DNA from: an uncultured Rhodospirillaceae bacterium
GTDB lineage: Bacteria; Pseudomonadota; Alphaproteobacteria; Azospirillales; Azospirillaceae
DNA length: 64,000 nt
Reading direction: 5' to 3'
NCBI GenBank assembly: GCA_937927415.1
Contig: CALBDS010000032.1
Location: forward strand, 70,935 to 134,934
Shown here piece after piece: positions 10,550 to 19,478 of the stretch. The notes below the pieces were generated by a model, which was given only the letters and a program-made list of their open reading frames with translations, was not told the DNA's origin and did no database searches. Made by a program: the position numbers and the translations under genes. The stretch's first letter is position 1, and each line of letters begins with the position of its first letter.

Positions 10550-12193
10550 ATGATTGCTGAAATGCCGGGGTCTTTCCGTTCTAAATTTAAGACTTTCTTT
10601 ACGCTACAGCTTGGCGTCATCCTTTTGACCGGGGTGGCCTTCGCCGCTCTTTGGACCGGTCTTGCCTGGGCGGTGGCGGAGGGGGGGCGAAGCTCCACCC
10701 GCAGCAGCCGGGCGCTGGTCCACAACCTGTCCCTGGCGCTGGAAGAGCACGCCCGCCGCACCATCCATTCGGTGGATCAGGCGCTGGTGTTCCTGCTGCA
10801 CCGCTATGCACAGGATCCCGACGGTTTCGACCCGGCGGCCCTTCTGCGGCATGAATTGCAGCCGACCGGGCTTCCCATCTCCATCTCGCTGCTGGACAGC
10901 GACGGCTGGCTGGTGCGCAGCAGCGAACCCTTGGCCGGGCATATCAATTATGCCGACCGGCAGCATTTCCGCTTCCACCGCAGCAACCCCGGCAACCGCC
11001 TGTTCATCGGCGAGCCGGTGGTGACCCGCCGTACCGGGAAAATCCGCATGCGGTTTTCCCGCAGCGTGGTGGACGACCAGGGCCGGTTTGCCGGGGTGAT
11101 GACCATCCTGCTGGACCCCGCCTATTTCGTCCGGCTCTACGAAGGGATGGACGTGGGGAGTGACGGCATCATCAGCCTGTTCAGCCGCGATGGAGAGGAG
11201 TTCGTCCGCCGCACCGGCACCGGCGTGACCTTTGGCGGCACGCTGCGCGACGGGCCGCTGTTCGATCTGGTCAGCCGCTATTTCAACGGCGAGGTCTTTG
11301 AGGGCACGGTGCCCGGCAGCGGGCCGCTGCTCATCAGCGCGCACCGGCTTGATGACCTGCCCGTGGGGGTGATGCTGGGGTTGAGCCGCGACGGGGTTCT
11401 GGCCGATGGGCGGGACGAGGTGTGGTGGACGTTGCTGGTCGGGGCGATGCTGTCCGGCGCGCTGCTGGCATTGGGCGCCTTTCTGCTGCATCGCATCCGG
11501 GCCGATGCCGCGGCGGCGGAATCGCTGAAGCGCACGGCCCAGGCGGCAGAAGCGGCCAACACCGCCGCGACCTCCCTGTTGCTGGCCGTCACCCGCGATC
11601 AGCGCGGGCCTTTGACCGCCATCCTCGACTGTTCCGAGGTGATGGTCCGCCAGATGTCCGGCCCGCTGGACGAGCGTTATCGCCGCGGCGCCGGCCTGAT
11701 CCATCACAGCGGCGTCCAGGTGCTGGAGATGGGGGCCAGCGTGCTCGACGTTGCCGGCCTGGATCAAGGGGACCTTGTGGTCGCGCAGGAGCGGGTGGAC
11801 CTGTCCCCCCTGCTCGATGCCTGTGTGGAGCAGGTGCGCGGCCTGCCCGGCGCTCAGGGGCTGGAGGTGTCGGCGTCGGTGCCGCGGGATCTGCCGGCGG
11901 TCCGCGCCGATGGGGTGCGTCTGCATCGGGTGGTGATGCACCTGCTGTCCGACGCGGTGACCGCCGCCCCGCCCGGCGGAACGGTGGCCCTGAAGGCCGC
12001 CGCCGGCCTGTCGGGGGTGGCGGTGACGGTGCAGGGAGGCGGGGAAAGCGGCGGGGCCGGGGTGATGCTGGCCCGCACGCTGGCCGGGCTGATGGGGGGC
12101 ACACTGCACATCGACGATTCCCCCGCCCATGGCCGGACGATCACCCTGCTGTTTCCGCCCGATCGGGTGCTGCCGCCGATAGATGAAGCCTGA
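10550..12193 (+). CDS. Histidine-kinase-like sensor lacking catalytic residues (pseudokinase)
   Basis: 547 residues. Layout: membrane helix about 18-42; a periplasmic PDC/dCache-like sensor about 45-285, including the DRQHFRFH and RFSRSVVDDQGRF segments; membrane helix about 290-314; then a dimerisation-helix region. The H-box SHELRTPL of HisKA kinases appears here as TRDQRGPLTAILDCSEVM, with Arg349 where the phospho-accepting His should be. The ATP-binding domain lacks a normal N-box (HLLSDAV instead of NLLxNA) and lacks the DxGxGI box, although a GLMGG-type tail survives. Reading frame and codon use look intact, so it appears to be maintained as a protein. It is convergent with pip. The start could also be the Met four codons on. 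Confidence 0.82.
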   Translation: MIAEMPGSFRSKFKTFFTLQLGVILLTGVAFAALWTGLAWAVAEGGRSSTRSSRALVHNLSLALEEHARRTIHSVDQALVFLLHRYAQDPDGFDPAALLRHELQPTGLPISISLLDSDGWLVRSSEPLAGHINYADRQHFRFHRSNPGNRLFIGEPVVTRRTGKIRMRFSRSVVDDQGRFAGVMTILLDPAYFVRLYEGMDVGSDGIISLFSRDGEEFVRRTGTGVTFGGTLRDGPLFDLVSRYFNGEVFEGTVPGSGPLLISAHRLDDLPVGVMLGLSRDGVLADGRDEVWWTLLVGAMLSGALLALGAFLLHRIRADAAAAESLKRTAQAAEAANTAATSLLLAVTRDQRGPLTAILDCSEVMVRQMSGPLDERYRRGAGLIHHSGVQVLEMGASVLDVAGLDQGDLVVAQERVDLSPLLDACVEQVRGLPGAQGLEVSASVPRDLPAVRADGVRLHRVVMHLLSDAVTAAPPGGTVALKAAAGLSGVAVTVQGGGESGGAGVMLARTLAGLMGGTLHIDDSPAHGRTITLLFPPDRVLPPIDEA

Positions 12194-12205
12194 GCGGGGC
12201 AGCAT

Positions 12206-12301
12206 CCCCGACCCCGCTTGGGGAGATCCCCAAACCCCCTTTGATTTTATTGATAAAAAATAGCGGTGGTTTGGAGGTGCAACCTCCAAGCGGGGTCGGG
12301 G
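12206..12301. terminator. Bidirectional hairpin between convergent genes
   Basis: Sixteen-base perfect arms, CCCCGACCCCGCTTGG at 12206-12221 and its complement at 12286-12301, enclose about 64 bp that include an A/T-rich centre (TTGATTTTATTGATAAAAAATA) and a nested GGAGGT/ACCTCC hairpin. It lies exactly between the 3' ends of the pseudokinase gene and pip. A shared terminator role is likely. The spacing is long for a simple intrinsic terminator, so a mobile palindromic repeat remains possible. Confidence 0.6.
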
Positions 12302-12315
12302 CGGCAGCCCCGCGC

Positions 12316-13266
12316 TTACCTCAGGGTCTTGAACCGCTCGGTGGCCTGGACCAGGGCGGCACGGATGCCGGGTTCCATGGCCGAATGGCCGGCGTCGTGG
12401 ATGATGCGGTAATCGGCTTCGGGCCAGGCGCGGTGCAGTTCGTCGGCGGTGACGATGGGGCACACGATGTCATAGCGTCCCTGGACGATCACCGCGGGTA
12501 TGTGGCGGATGCGGTCCACGTTGCGCAGCAGTTGGTCTTCCGGGGTCAGGATGCCGGTGCGGAAGTAATGCGCCTCGATCCGCGCCAGCCCCAGGGCGTG
12601 GCGGTCCTCCCCCGACGCGGCCACCAGATCGGGGGCGGGCATCAGCGACGAACAGGCCCCCTCGTACATGCTCCAGGCCCGCGCGGCGGCCATGCGCACC
12701 CGCGGGTCGGTGGAATCCAGCCGCCGCCAATAGGCTTCCAACAGATCGTGCCGTTCCTCGGCCGGGATGTGGGCGGTGAAGGTGGCCCAGGCTTCGGGGA
12801 AGATCATCCGCATGTGATGAAGGAACCAGTCGATTTCCGACCGGCGCAGCAGGAAGATCCCGCGCAGGATCAGCCCCAGGCAGCGGTCGGGGTGGGCCTG
12901 GGCATAGGCCAGCGCCAGCGTCGAGCCCCACGATCCGCCGAACAGGTGCCAGCGTTCCACCGACAGGTGCCGGCGCAGCCGCTCCATATCCTCCACCAGC
13001 AGGTCGGTGGTGTTGCGCCGCACCTCGCCCAGCGGACGGGACCGGCCCGAGCCGCGCTGATCGAAGATGATGATGCGGTAATGGCGGGGATCGAAGAAGC
13101 GCCGGTGGGTGGGGGACGCCCCGGCCCCCGGCCCGCCGTGCAGGAACACGACCGGCGCGCCGCCGGGATTGCCGCACTGTTCCCAGTAGAGCGTGTGGAT
13201 CTCATCGACCGGCAGGATTCCGGTTTCGTAGGGTTCCAGGGGCGGAAAAATCTCGCTGCGGGGCAT
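12316..13266 (-). CDS. pip: Proline iminopeptidase (alpha/beta hydrolase)
   Basis: 316 residues, the usual length for bacterial Pip. It releases N-terminal proline from peptides. Visible motifs: oxyanion region VVFLHGGPGAG, FDQRGSGRS, nucleophile elbow GGSWGS, and the catalytic-His region IHDAGHS near the C-terminus, with the Asp plausible in VQGRYDIVCP. ATG at 13266 gives the standard N-terminus before EPYETGILPVDEIHTLYWEQCGNP. Thirty-five bases separate it from the upstream cyclic-nucleotide kinase gene, so they may be co-transcribed. Confidence 0.95.
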   Translation of the reverse strand: MPRSEIFPPLEPYETGILPVDEIHTLYWEQCGNPGGAPVVFLHGGPGAGASPTHRRFFDPRHYRIIIFDQRGSGRSRPLGEVRRNTTDLLVEDMERLRRHLSVERWHLFGGSWGSTLALAYAQAHPDRCLGLILRGIFLLRRSEIDWFLHHMRMIFPEAWATFTAHIPAEERHDLLEAYWRRLDSTDPRVRMAAARAWSMYEGACSSLMPAPDLVAASGEDRHALGLARIEAHYFRTGILTPEDQLLRNVDRIRHIPAVIVQGRYDIVCPIVTADELHRAWPEADYRIIHDAGHSAMEPGIRAALVQATERFKTLR

Positions 13267-13301
13267 CGGAGGTCCTTGTTCGGCGGCCGTGGGGCGGCGG
13301 A

Positions 13302-14507
13302 TCAGCCGGCATCCGGCAGGGTGAGGGTGACCGTGGTGCCGCCGCCGGGGGTGGGCGCCACGGCCACCCGGCCGCCCAGCGGCCCGCACACGGTGTTGTA
13401 GACGATGGTCAACCCCAGCCCCTTGTGCCCGCGGTTGCGGGCGGTGGTGAAGAAGGCATCGAACAGCTTGGGCATCGCTTCGGGGGGGATGCCGATGCCG
13501 TGGTCGGCCACCTGCACGGTCCAGGGGTCGGGGTCGGTGCCGCTCCGCCCGTCCCCCGCGCGGGTGATGGTGATGATGACCCGTCCCCCCGTCTGGCCGG
13601 GATAGGCGTGGCTGGCGCAATTGTCGAACAGGGCGCCCAGCGCCCGTTCCAGCGGCCCGCGCAGGCCCCGCCAGAGCCGTGCCCCATCCCGGTTCGCCCC
13701 ATCCCGGTCCGTCAGGGTCACGGCCAGGGGGCGGGCGGGATGCTCCATGGCGTAGAGGGCGGCGGCCTGCTCGCACACATCGGCCAGATCCAGCCATTGG
13801 GGCTGTTCGCCGGCGGGTGGGGCGGCGATGGCGGTGAAGGCCTCCACCAGCGCCACCGCCCGGCCCAGATTGGCGCGCAGCAGGGCTGCCGGCTCCTTCA
13901 TCGCCTCGTCCCCGGCCTCGGCCAGGATTTCCATGTGGCTGGCGGTGGTGACGCAGATGCCCAGCGGCGTGTTCATCTCGTGCGCCAGCCCGGTCACCGC
14001 CTGCACGATGGCGCGGTGGCGGGCCAGTTCCGCTTCCGCCGCGCGCAGGCGGGCGTTCATATCCTCCCGCACCAGCCGTTCCGAGGCGTCGCGGATCTTG
14101 CGCGACAATTCCCGCAGCAGCTTCGACAGCAGCACCGGCGACGGGGCCACCACCTCCAGAAACACGTCGCGCTTCAGCTCGAACAGGCGGACGGGCGTGG
14201 CGGTGATGACGGTGGCCGACCGCAGCCCGCCGTCGATCAGCGCCATTTCGCCGAAGCATTCCCCGGCGTGGCGGCGGGCCAGTTCGACCTGATTGCCCGC
14301 CGGGTCGCGGCGCAGGATGCGCACGCTCCCCTCGGCCAGGACATAGAGGGTGTCGCCCGGCTCCCCCTCGCGCATCAGCATGTGGCCGGCGGGCGCCTCG
14401 GTCATCCGGCCCCGCACGGCCATGGCTGTCCGCTCCAGGGTGGTGAAACCCTCGAACAGCGGGATACCGTCCAGAATCGTGCCGGAAGGGATGTGCAACG
14501 GCGGCAA
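13302..14507 (-). CDS. Cyclic-nucleotide-binding sensor histidine kinase
   Basis: 401 residues, no membrane segment. An N-terminal cNMP-binding fold (about 15-130) carries an intact phosphate-binding cassette, FGEMALIDGGLRSATV, with the Arg normally contacting the cyclic phosphate. A coiled linker leads to an H-box GLAHEMNTPLG with His176, and then an HATPase_c domain with DNCASHAY (N-box), VADHGIGIP and KGLGLTIVYN. It should autophosphorylate in response to a cytoplasmic nucleotide signal. No response regulator gene is adjacent. The start is uncertain: TTG at 14507 has its GGAG too close, and TTG at 14498 has better spacing (10 bases). Confidence 0.85.
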   Translation of the reverse strand: MPPLHIPSGTILDGIPLFEGFTTLERTAMAVRGRMTEAPAGHMLMREGEPGDTLYVLAEGSVRILRRDPAGNQVELARRHAGECFGEMALIDGGLRSATVITATPVRLFELKRDVFLEVVAPSPVLLSKLLRELSRKIRDASERLVREDMNARLRAAEAELARHRAIVQAVTGLAHEMNTPLGICVTTASHMEILAEAGDEAMKEPAALLRANLGRAVALVEAFTAIAAPPAGEQPQWLDLADVCEQAAALYAMEHPARPLAVTLTDRDGANRDGARLWRGLRGPLERALGALFDNCASHAYPGQTGGRVIITITRAGDGRSGTDPDPWTVQVADHGIGIPPEAMPKLFDAFFTTARNRGHKGLGLTIVYNTVCGPLGGRVAVAPTPGGGTTVTLTLPDAG

Positions 14508-14608
14508 GCTCCACAGGGCGGGAAACAGGATGTCCGGCAGACTACCCTATCGGGCAAGCCGCGGGGAGGGGGGATTGCCGTTTCTGACCCTTCCCCCCGT
14601 CCGCGCCG

Positions 14609-16114
14609 TCACGAACGCCCGCCGAACAGGGCGGTCAGGGTGCGCAGGTCGATGTCGCTGCGGTCGTCGGTCAGCACCGGCTGCCCGGCGGTGACGGCAA
14701 CCTCCAGGGTGCGGGCCAGCGGGTTGCCGGCCGGCAACCGGGCGCGCACCGTCTCCAGCGCGGCGGTGCCGGCGGTGGCGATCAGGAAATGGTTGCCCCG
14801 CCCGGCATCGGCCAGGAACACCCCCAGCGGTCCCCCGCCGTCCAGCCCGTCCGCCGCGGCCGCGGTGACGGTGGCGGCCAGCGGACCGGTCAGCGCGTCG
14901 CGGTTCGCCGGGGCGGCGATGTTCATCACCACCGCCCCGCCGGGGGCCAGACGGCGCAGCACCGCGGTGAAGAATTCCCGAGTCGCGGTGTAGAACGGGA
15001 TGCTGGCCCCGCTGTAAAGATCGATGATGATAAGGTCATAGCGCCCCTGGTCCCGCGTGACGAAGCCGCGGGCCTCCGCCACCACCGGGCGCACGCCCGC
15101 CGCCTGTCCCAGCCCGAAATGGCTGTAGGCCACCGCCACCACCGCCGGGTCCAGTTCCACCCCGGTGATGACGGCCCCCGGCCAGTGGGCGGCGATGCCG
15201 CTGGCCGCCGCCCCGCCGGCCAGCCCCAGAATCAGCACCCGCGGCGGCGTGCCCGGCGTCACCCCGGCGGCCAGCGCCGGGGTGACGGGGAACAGGTCGT
15301 AATAAAGCCCGGTGGGCAGGCCGTCGCGGCGGATGCGGGTCTGGGTGGCGTTCAGCAGGTTCAGGTGCAGCCGCACCTCCGGCCCCGATTCGCGGACATA
15401 GATGGTGTTGTGGGCGGTTTCACGGTACAGCGCGAAACCGTCCCCCGCCCGCAGGGCCGCCGGTCCCGTCGCCACCGCCAGCAGTGCGGCCACCCCGGCG
15501 AACAGCCGTCCGCCCGCCAGCACCGCCAGACCCGCGGCCAGCACCGCGGCGGCAGCACCATAGCCGGCGGACACCCCCATGTGGGGAATGGCGGCGAAGG
15601 CGGCGAAGAAGGTGCCGCCGATGCTGCCCACCGTGCTGACGGCGGACATCCGCCCGGCGGCGGATGCGGTGCCGCTGCCGGCCCCGCCCGCGTTCAGAAT
15701 GCCGGCGCACAGGGGCGACACCATGGCCAGTGCGAAGGACGGCACCCCCAGCAGCACGGCGGCGGCCAGGATCGACCCCTCGTCGGGCGGGTTGGCGGCG
15801 GCGATGCGGGCCAGTGCGGCGGGACCGGCCCACGGCGTCAGCCCCGCCCACACCGCCCCGGCCAGCAGCGCCCCGGTCAGCCAGCGCGGCGCCTCCTCCC
15901 CGTCGCCGACGCGGCCCCCGGCCCAATAGCCCGCGGCCATGAACGCCATCACCACGCCGATGATGGCGCCCCACTGGTAGACGGAATAGCCGAAGTGCGG
16001 CGCCATCAGCCGCCCGCCCAGGATTTCCAGCATCATCAGCGACCAGCCGCCGGCAAAGGCGGCGACCCCCAGGGTCAGCGGCGGGCGGGCGGTCATGGGC
16101 GTGGGGGCCATCAT
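14609..16114 (-). CDS. Membrane-bound spermidine-synthase-like protein
   Basis: 501 residues. The N-terminal half has about six to seven hydrophobic helices (WSLMMLEILGGRLMAPHFG..., VSPLCAGILNAGG) as in fused MFS/spermidine synthase proteins. The C-terminal half is a Rossmann methyltransferase-like fold: RVLILGLAGGAAASGI, GVELDPAVVAVA, and YDLIIIDLYSG. The family resembles aminopropyltransferases, but many members lack proof of that activity, so substrate is unknown. The start is one of two adjacent ATG codons; no clear ribosome-binding site is seen. It is transcribed away from the general-stress-like gene upstream. Confidence 0.8.
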   Translation of the reverse strand: MMAPTPMTARPPLTLGVAAFAGGWSLMMLEILGGRLMAPHFGYSVYQWGAIIGVVMAFMAAGYWAGGRVGDGEEAPRWLTGALLAGAVWAGLTPWAGPAALARIAAANPPDEGSILAAAVLLGVPSFALAMVSPLCAGILNAGGAGSGTASAAGRMSAVSTVGSIGGTFFAAFAAIPHMGVSAGYGAAAAVLAAGLAVLAGGRLFAGVAALLAVATGPAALRAGDGFALYRETAHNTIYVRESGPEVRLHLNLLNATQTRIRRDGLPTGLYYDLFPVTPALAAGVTPGTPPRVLILGLAGGAAASGIAAHWPGAVITGVELDPAVVAVAYSHFGLGQAAGVRPVVAEARGFVTRDQGRYDLIIIDLYSGASIPFYTATREFFTAVLRRLAPGGAVVMNIAAPANRDALTGPLAATVTAAAADGLDGGGPLGVFLADAGRGNHFLIATAGTAALETVRARLPAGNPLARTLEVAVTAGQPVLTDDRSDIDLRTLTALFGGRS

Positions 16115-16151
16115 ATTACGGACAGACAACGATGCTTATGTGTTGCGGTTT

Positions 16152-16652
16152 TCATTCCTCCCGCTCGGCGGTGTGGATGTTGCGGCCGCCGGCGGTGTCC
16201 AGGACGGTGGCGGCGTGGGCTTCCTCTTCCGCGGTGGCGGTGCGCACCCACAAGACCACGCCCCCTTCCTCCAGCGCGTTGGCGAAGGCGCCGGGATCGG
16301 GGTGGGCGGTCACCTCGTCCAGATAGTCCTTGATCGCCAGCCCGCCGACCCCGGCGGCGACGGCGGCGGCGATGGTGGCGGTCAGCGGGCCGCCGACGAT
16401 GGCGATCAGCCCGGCGGTCGCCAGGGGAAAGGCGTATTTCAGCTCGCCCACCAGCCCGGCCAGCGCCTCGTCGGCGGGGGGCGTGGCGTCGGCGGCGTCG
16501 AGGGTGGTGTGGCTGGCCAGGACGCTGATGTCCTCGCGGTCGAAGCCGGCGTCGAGAAGTCCGGCCACGGCACGGTCGAAGGTGGTGCGGGTTTCGAACA
16601 GGGCGACCACCTCGCGCACGGTCGTCTGGCTGTCGGTCACGCGGTCGGTCAT
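16152..16652 (-). CDS. General stress protein 17M-type / DUF1269-like protein
   Basis: 166 residues. The start VREVVALFETRTTFDRAVAGLLDAGFDREDISVLA matches the repeated alpha/beta unit of general stress protein 17M-type domains. A Gly/Ala-rich hydrophobic segment (FPLATAGLIAIVGGPLTATIAAAVAAGVGG) follows, as in proteins with a glycine-zipper-like core, and a second alpha/beta unit (EEGGVVLWVRTAT) closes it. GGGGAG precedes the ATG. The role is not established; relatives are often stress-induced. Confidence 0.75.
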   Translation of the reverse strand: MTDRVTDSQTTVREVVALFETRTTFDRAVAGLLDAGFDREDISVLASHTTLDAADATPPADEALAGLVGELKYAFPLATAGLIAIVGGPLTATIAAAVAAGVGGLAIKDYLDEVTAHPDPGAFANALEEGGVVLWVRTATAEEEAHAATVLDTAGGRNIHTAEREE

Positions 16653-16799
16653 GGTGTGTCTCCCCGGTGTGTCGGTTGATTCGTCTTATGCTGTTGGTTC
16701 AGCTTACGCCCCGGCGGGGGCGGTGCGCCAGAGCCTCGCCCGTGCTAGGGTCTGCCCCGCCCGGTTTCAATAACGCTCAAACCCTGTGGTTGTCCCCCC

Positions 16800-19478
16800 G
16801 TGTCCGACGCTGCCTCCCCCGCTTCCGCCGCCGTCACCCCGATGATGGTCCAGTATCTGGAGATCAAGAAGGCGCATCCCGACTGCCTGCTGTTCTACCG
16901 GATGGGCGATTTCTACGAGATGTTCTTCGACGATGCGGTGGCGGCGGCGCAGGCGCTGGACATCGCCCTGACCAAGCGCGGCCAGCATCTGGGCGACGAC
17001 ATTCCCATGTGCGGCGTGCCGGTGCATTCCCATGAATCCTATCTGCTGCGGCTGATCCGCCAGGGATTCCGCGTTGCCATCTGCGAACAGATGGAAGACC
17101 CGGCGGAAGCGAAGAAGCGCGGCTCCAAATCGGTGGTGCGGCGCGACGTGATCCGCATCGTCACCCCCGGCACCCTGACCGAGGACAGCTTGCTGGACTC
17201 CCGCTCGTCCAACTGGCTGGCGGCGGTGGCGGAAGCATCCGGCGGCGTGGGGCTGGCGTGGCTGGAATTGTCCACGGGTGAGGTGGCGGTGGCGCCGGTG
17301 GAGCGCGCCGGGCTGGCCGCGGCGCTGGGCCGGCTTGACCCGCAGGAAGTTCTGATCTCGGAACGATTGGCTCAGAACCCCGATCTTTTCGATGTGTGGG
17401 GGGAATGGAAATCCCGCCTGACCGTCCAGCCCAACCCCCGTTTCGACAGCGAGAACGGGCGGCAGCGGCTGTTGACGCTCTATGGGGTGGGCACGCTGGA
17501 CGCCTTCGGCGCCTTCACCCGGGCGGAAATCGCGGCGGCGGGCGCCCTGGTCGGCTATGTGGAACTGACCCAGAAGGGGCGGGTTCCCCGGCTGGGGGCG
17601 CCGCGCCGGGTGGGGCCGGGGGCGGTGATGGAGATCGACGCCGCCACCCGCCGCAATCTGGAATTGACCCGCACCCTGACCGGGGACCGGCGCGGCAGCC
17701 TTTTGGCGACCATCGACCGCACGGTCACGGGGGCGGGGGCGCGGCTGCTGTCGGTGCATCTGTCGGCGCCGCTGACCGATCCGGCGGCGATTGCCCGGCG
17801 GCTGGACATGGTGGAATTCGCGCTGGGCGACGAGCGGTTGCGCGGCGACGTGCGGGCGATGCTGGCCCGCTGCCCTGATCTGGAGCGGGCGCTGTCGCGG
17901 CTGACGCTGGGCCGCGGGGGACCGCGGGATCTGGCGGCGGTGCGCGACGGGCTGGAACGGGCGGGGGAGGTGCGGGGGCGGCTGAACGCGGTTGCCGACC
18001 CGCTGCCCGAGGGGCTGGCCGCCATCGCCCGCGGTCTGGGCGAGCATTCGGCGCGGGTGGCCCGGCTGGGCGAGGCGCTGGCCGCCGACCTGCCGCTGCT
18101 GGCTCGCGACGGCGGGTTCATCGCCCCCGGCTTTTCCCCCGCGCTGGACGAGTTGCGCACGCTGCGCGACGAAAGCCGCCGCCTGATCGCGGGATTGCAG
18201 GCGAAATACGCCGATGCCGCCGGGGTGCCGACGCTGAAGATCAAGCACAACAACGTGTTGGGCTTCCACATCGAGGTGACGGCCACCCACGCCGACAAGC
18301 TGCTGTCGGGCAAGAACCGCGAGTTGTTCATGCACCGCCAGACCATGGCGAACGCCGTGCGGTTCGGCACGGTGGAACTGTCGGATCTGGAGCGCCGCAT
18401 CTCCGAGGCGGGGGACAAGGCGCTGGCCATCGAACTCGGCCTGTTCGAGACGCTGGTGGAGGAGGTGGTGGGGGCCGCCGACCCCATCGCCGCCGCCGCC
18501 CGTTCCCTGGCCGCGGCGGATGTGGCGCTGGGGCTGGCCGAACTGGCGGCGGAGCGCGGCTATTGCCGCCCCCGCGTGGACGACAGCACCGCCTTTCTGA
18601 TCCGCGGCGGGCGCCATCCGGTGGTGGAGGCGGTGCTCGACGCCGCCCACGCCGGGCCGTTCGTCGCCAACGACTGCGACCTTGCCCCCGACAACCGGCT
18701 GTGGCTGCTGACCGGCCCCAACATGGCGGGTAAATCCACCTTTCTGCGCCAGAACGCCCTGATTGCGGTGATGGCGCAGATGGGATCCTTCGTCCCTGCC
18801 CAAGACGCCCACATCGGGGCGGTGGACCGGCTGTTCAGCCGCGTCGGGGCGGCGGATGACCTGGCCCGCGGGCGGTCCACCTTCATGGTGGAGATGGTGG
18901 AGACGGCGGCGATCCTCAATCAGGCGGGGCCGCGCGCCCTGGTGATCCTGGACGAGATCGGGCGGGGCACGGCGACCTTCGACGGCCTGTCCATCGCCTG
19001 GGCCTGCGTGGAAAACCTGCACGACGTCAACCGCTGCCGCGCGCTGTTCGCCACCCATTACCACGAACTGACCATGCTGGCGTCCAAGCTGCCGGCCCTG
19101 TCCTGCCACACCATGCGCATCAAGGAATGGCAGGGCGACGTGGTGTTCCTGCACGAGGTGGCGGCGGGGGCGGCGGACCGCAGCTATGGCATCCATGTGG
19201 CCAAGCTGGCCGGGCTGCCGCCGCCGGTGGTGTCGCGGGCGGAAGAGGTGCTGAAGATCCTGGAATCCGGCGACCAGAACGCCGCCATCCACCGTCTGGC
19301 TGAAGACCTGCCGCTGTTCAGCGCCGCGCTGAAGCGGTCGGCCCCCACCCCGGCCGCCGTTTCGGCCCCGGCGGGGCCGTCGCCGCTCGAAAGCGCCCTG
19401 CGCGCCGTCAACCCCGACGACCTGACCCCGCGGCAGGCGCTGGAGGAGCTTTACCGGCTGCGGGCGCTGCTGGGGTGA
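16800..19478 (+). CDS. mutS: DNA mismatch repair protein MutS
   Basis: 892 residues. The N-terminal mismatch-recognition motif is visible as FYRMGDFYEMFFDDA (Phe-x-Glu). The ATPase carries LTGPNMAGKSTFLRQ (Walker A), a DEIGRGTATFDG Walker B/signature block, and ATHYHEL. The clamp and lever domains span the middle. Length is typical. A GTG start directly follows a C-rich run with a weak ribosome-binding site. The 3' end overlaps the convergent nuclease-like gene by 28 bases. Confidence 0.98.
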   Translation: MSDAASPASAAVTPMMVQYLEIKKAHPDCLLFYRMGDFYEMFFDDAVAAAQALDIALTKRGQHLGDDIPMCGVPVHSHESYLLRLIRQGFRVAICEQMEDPAEAKKRGSKSVVRRDVIRIVTPGTLTEDSLLDSRSSNWLAAVAEASGGVGLAWLELSTGEVAVAPVERAGLAAALGRLDPQEVLISERLAQNPDLFDVWGEWKSRLTVQPNPRFDSENGRQRLLTLYGVGTLDAFGAFTRAEIAAAGALVGYVELTQKGRVPRLGAPRRVGPGAVMEIDAATRRNLELTRTLTGDRRGSLLATIDRTVTGAGARLLSVHLSAPLTDPAAIARRLDMVEFALGDERLRGDVRAMLARCPDLERALSRLTLGRGGPRDLAAVRDGLERAGEVRGRLNAVADPLPEGLAAIARGLGEHSARVARLGEALAADLPLLARDGGFIAPGFSPALDELRTLRDESRRLIAGLQAKYADAAGVPTLKIKHNNVLGFHIEVTATHADKLLSGKNRELFMHRQTMANAVRFGTVELSDLERRISEAGDKALAIELGLFETLVEEVVGAADPIAAAARSLAAADVALGLAELAAERGYCRPRVDDSTAFLIRGGRHPVVEAVLDAAHAGPFVANDCDLAPDNRLWLLTGPNMAGKSTFLRQNALIAVMAQMGSFVPAQDAHIGAVDRLFSRVGAADDLARGRSTFMVEMVETAAILNQAGPRALVILDEIGRGTATFDGLSIAWACVENLHDVNRCRALFATHYHELTMLASKLPALSCHTMRIKEWQGDVVFLHEVAAGAADRSYGIHVAKLAGLPPPVVSRAEEVLKILESGDQNAAIHRLAEDLPLFSAALKRSAPTPAAVSAPAGPSPLESALRAVNPDDLTPRQALEELYRLRALLG

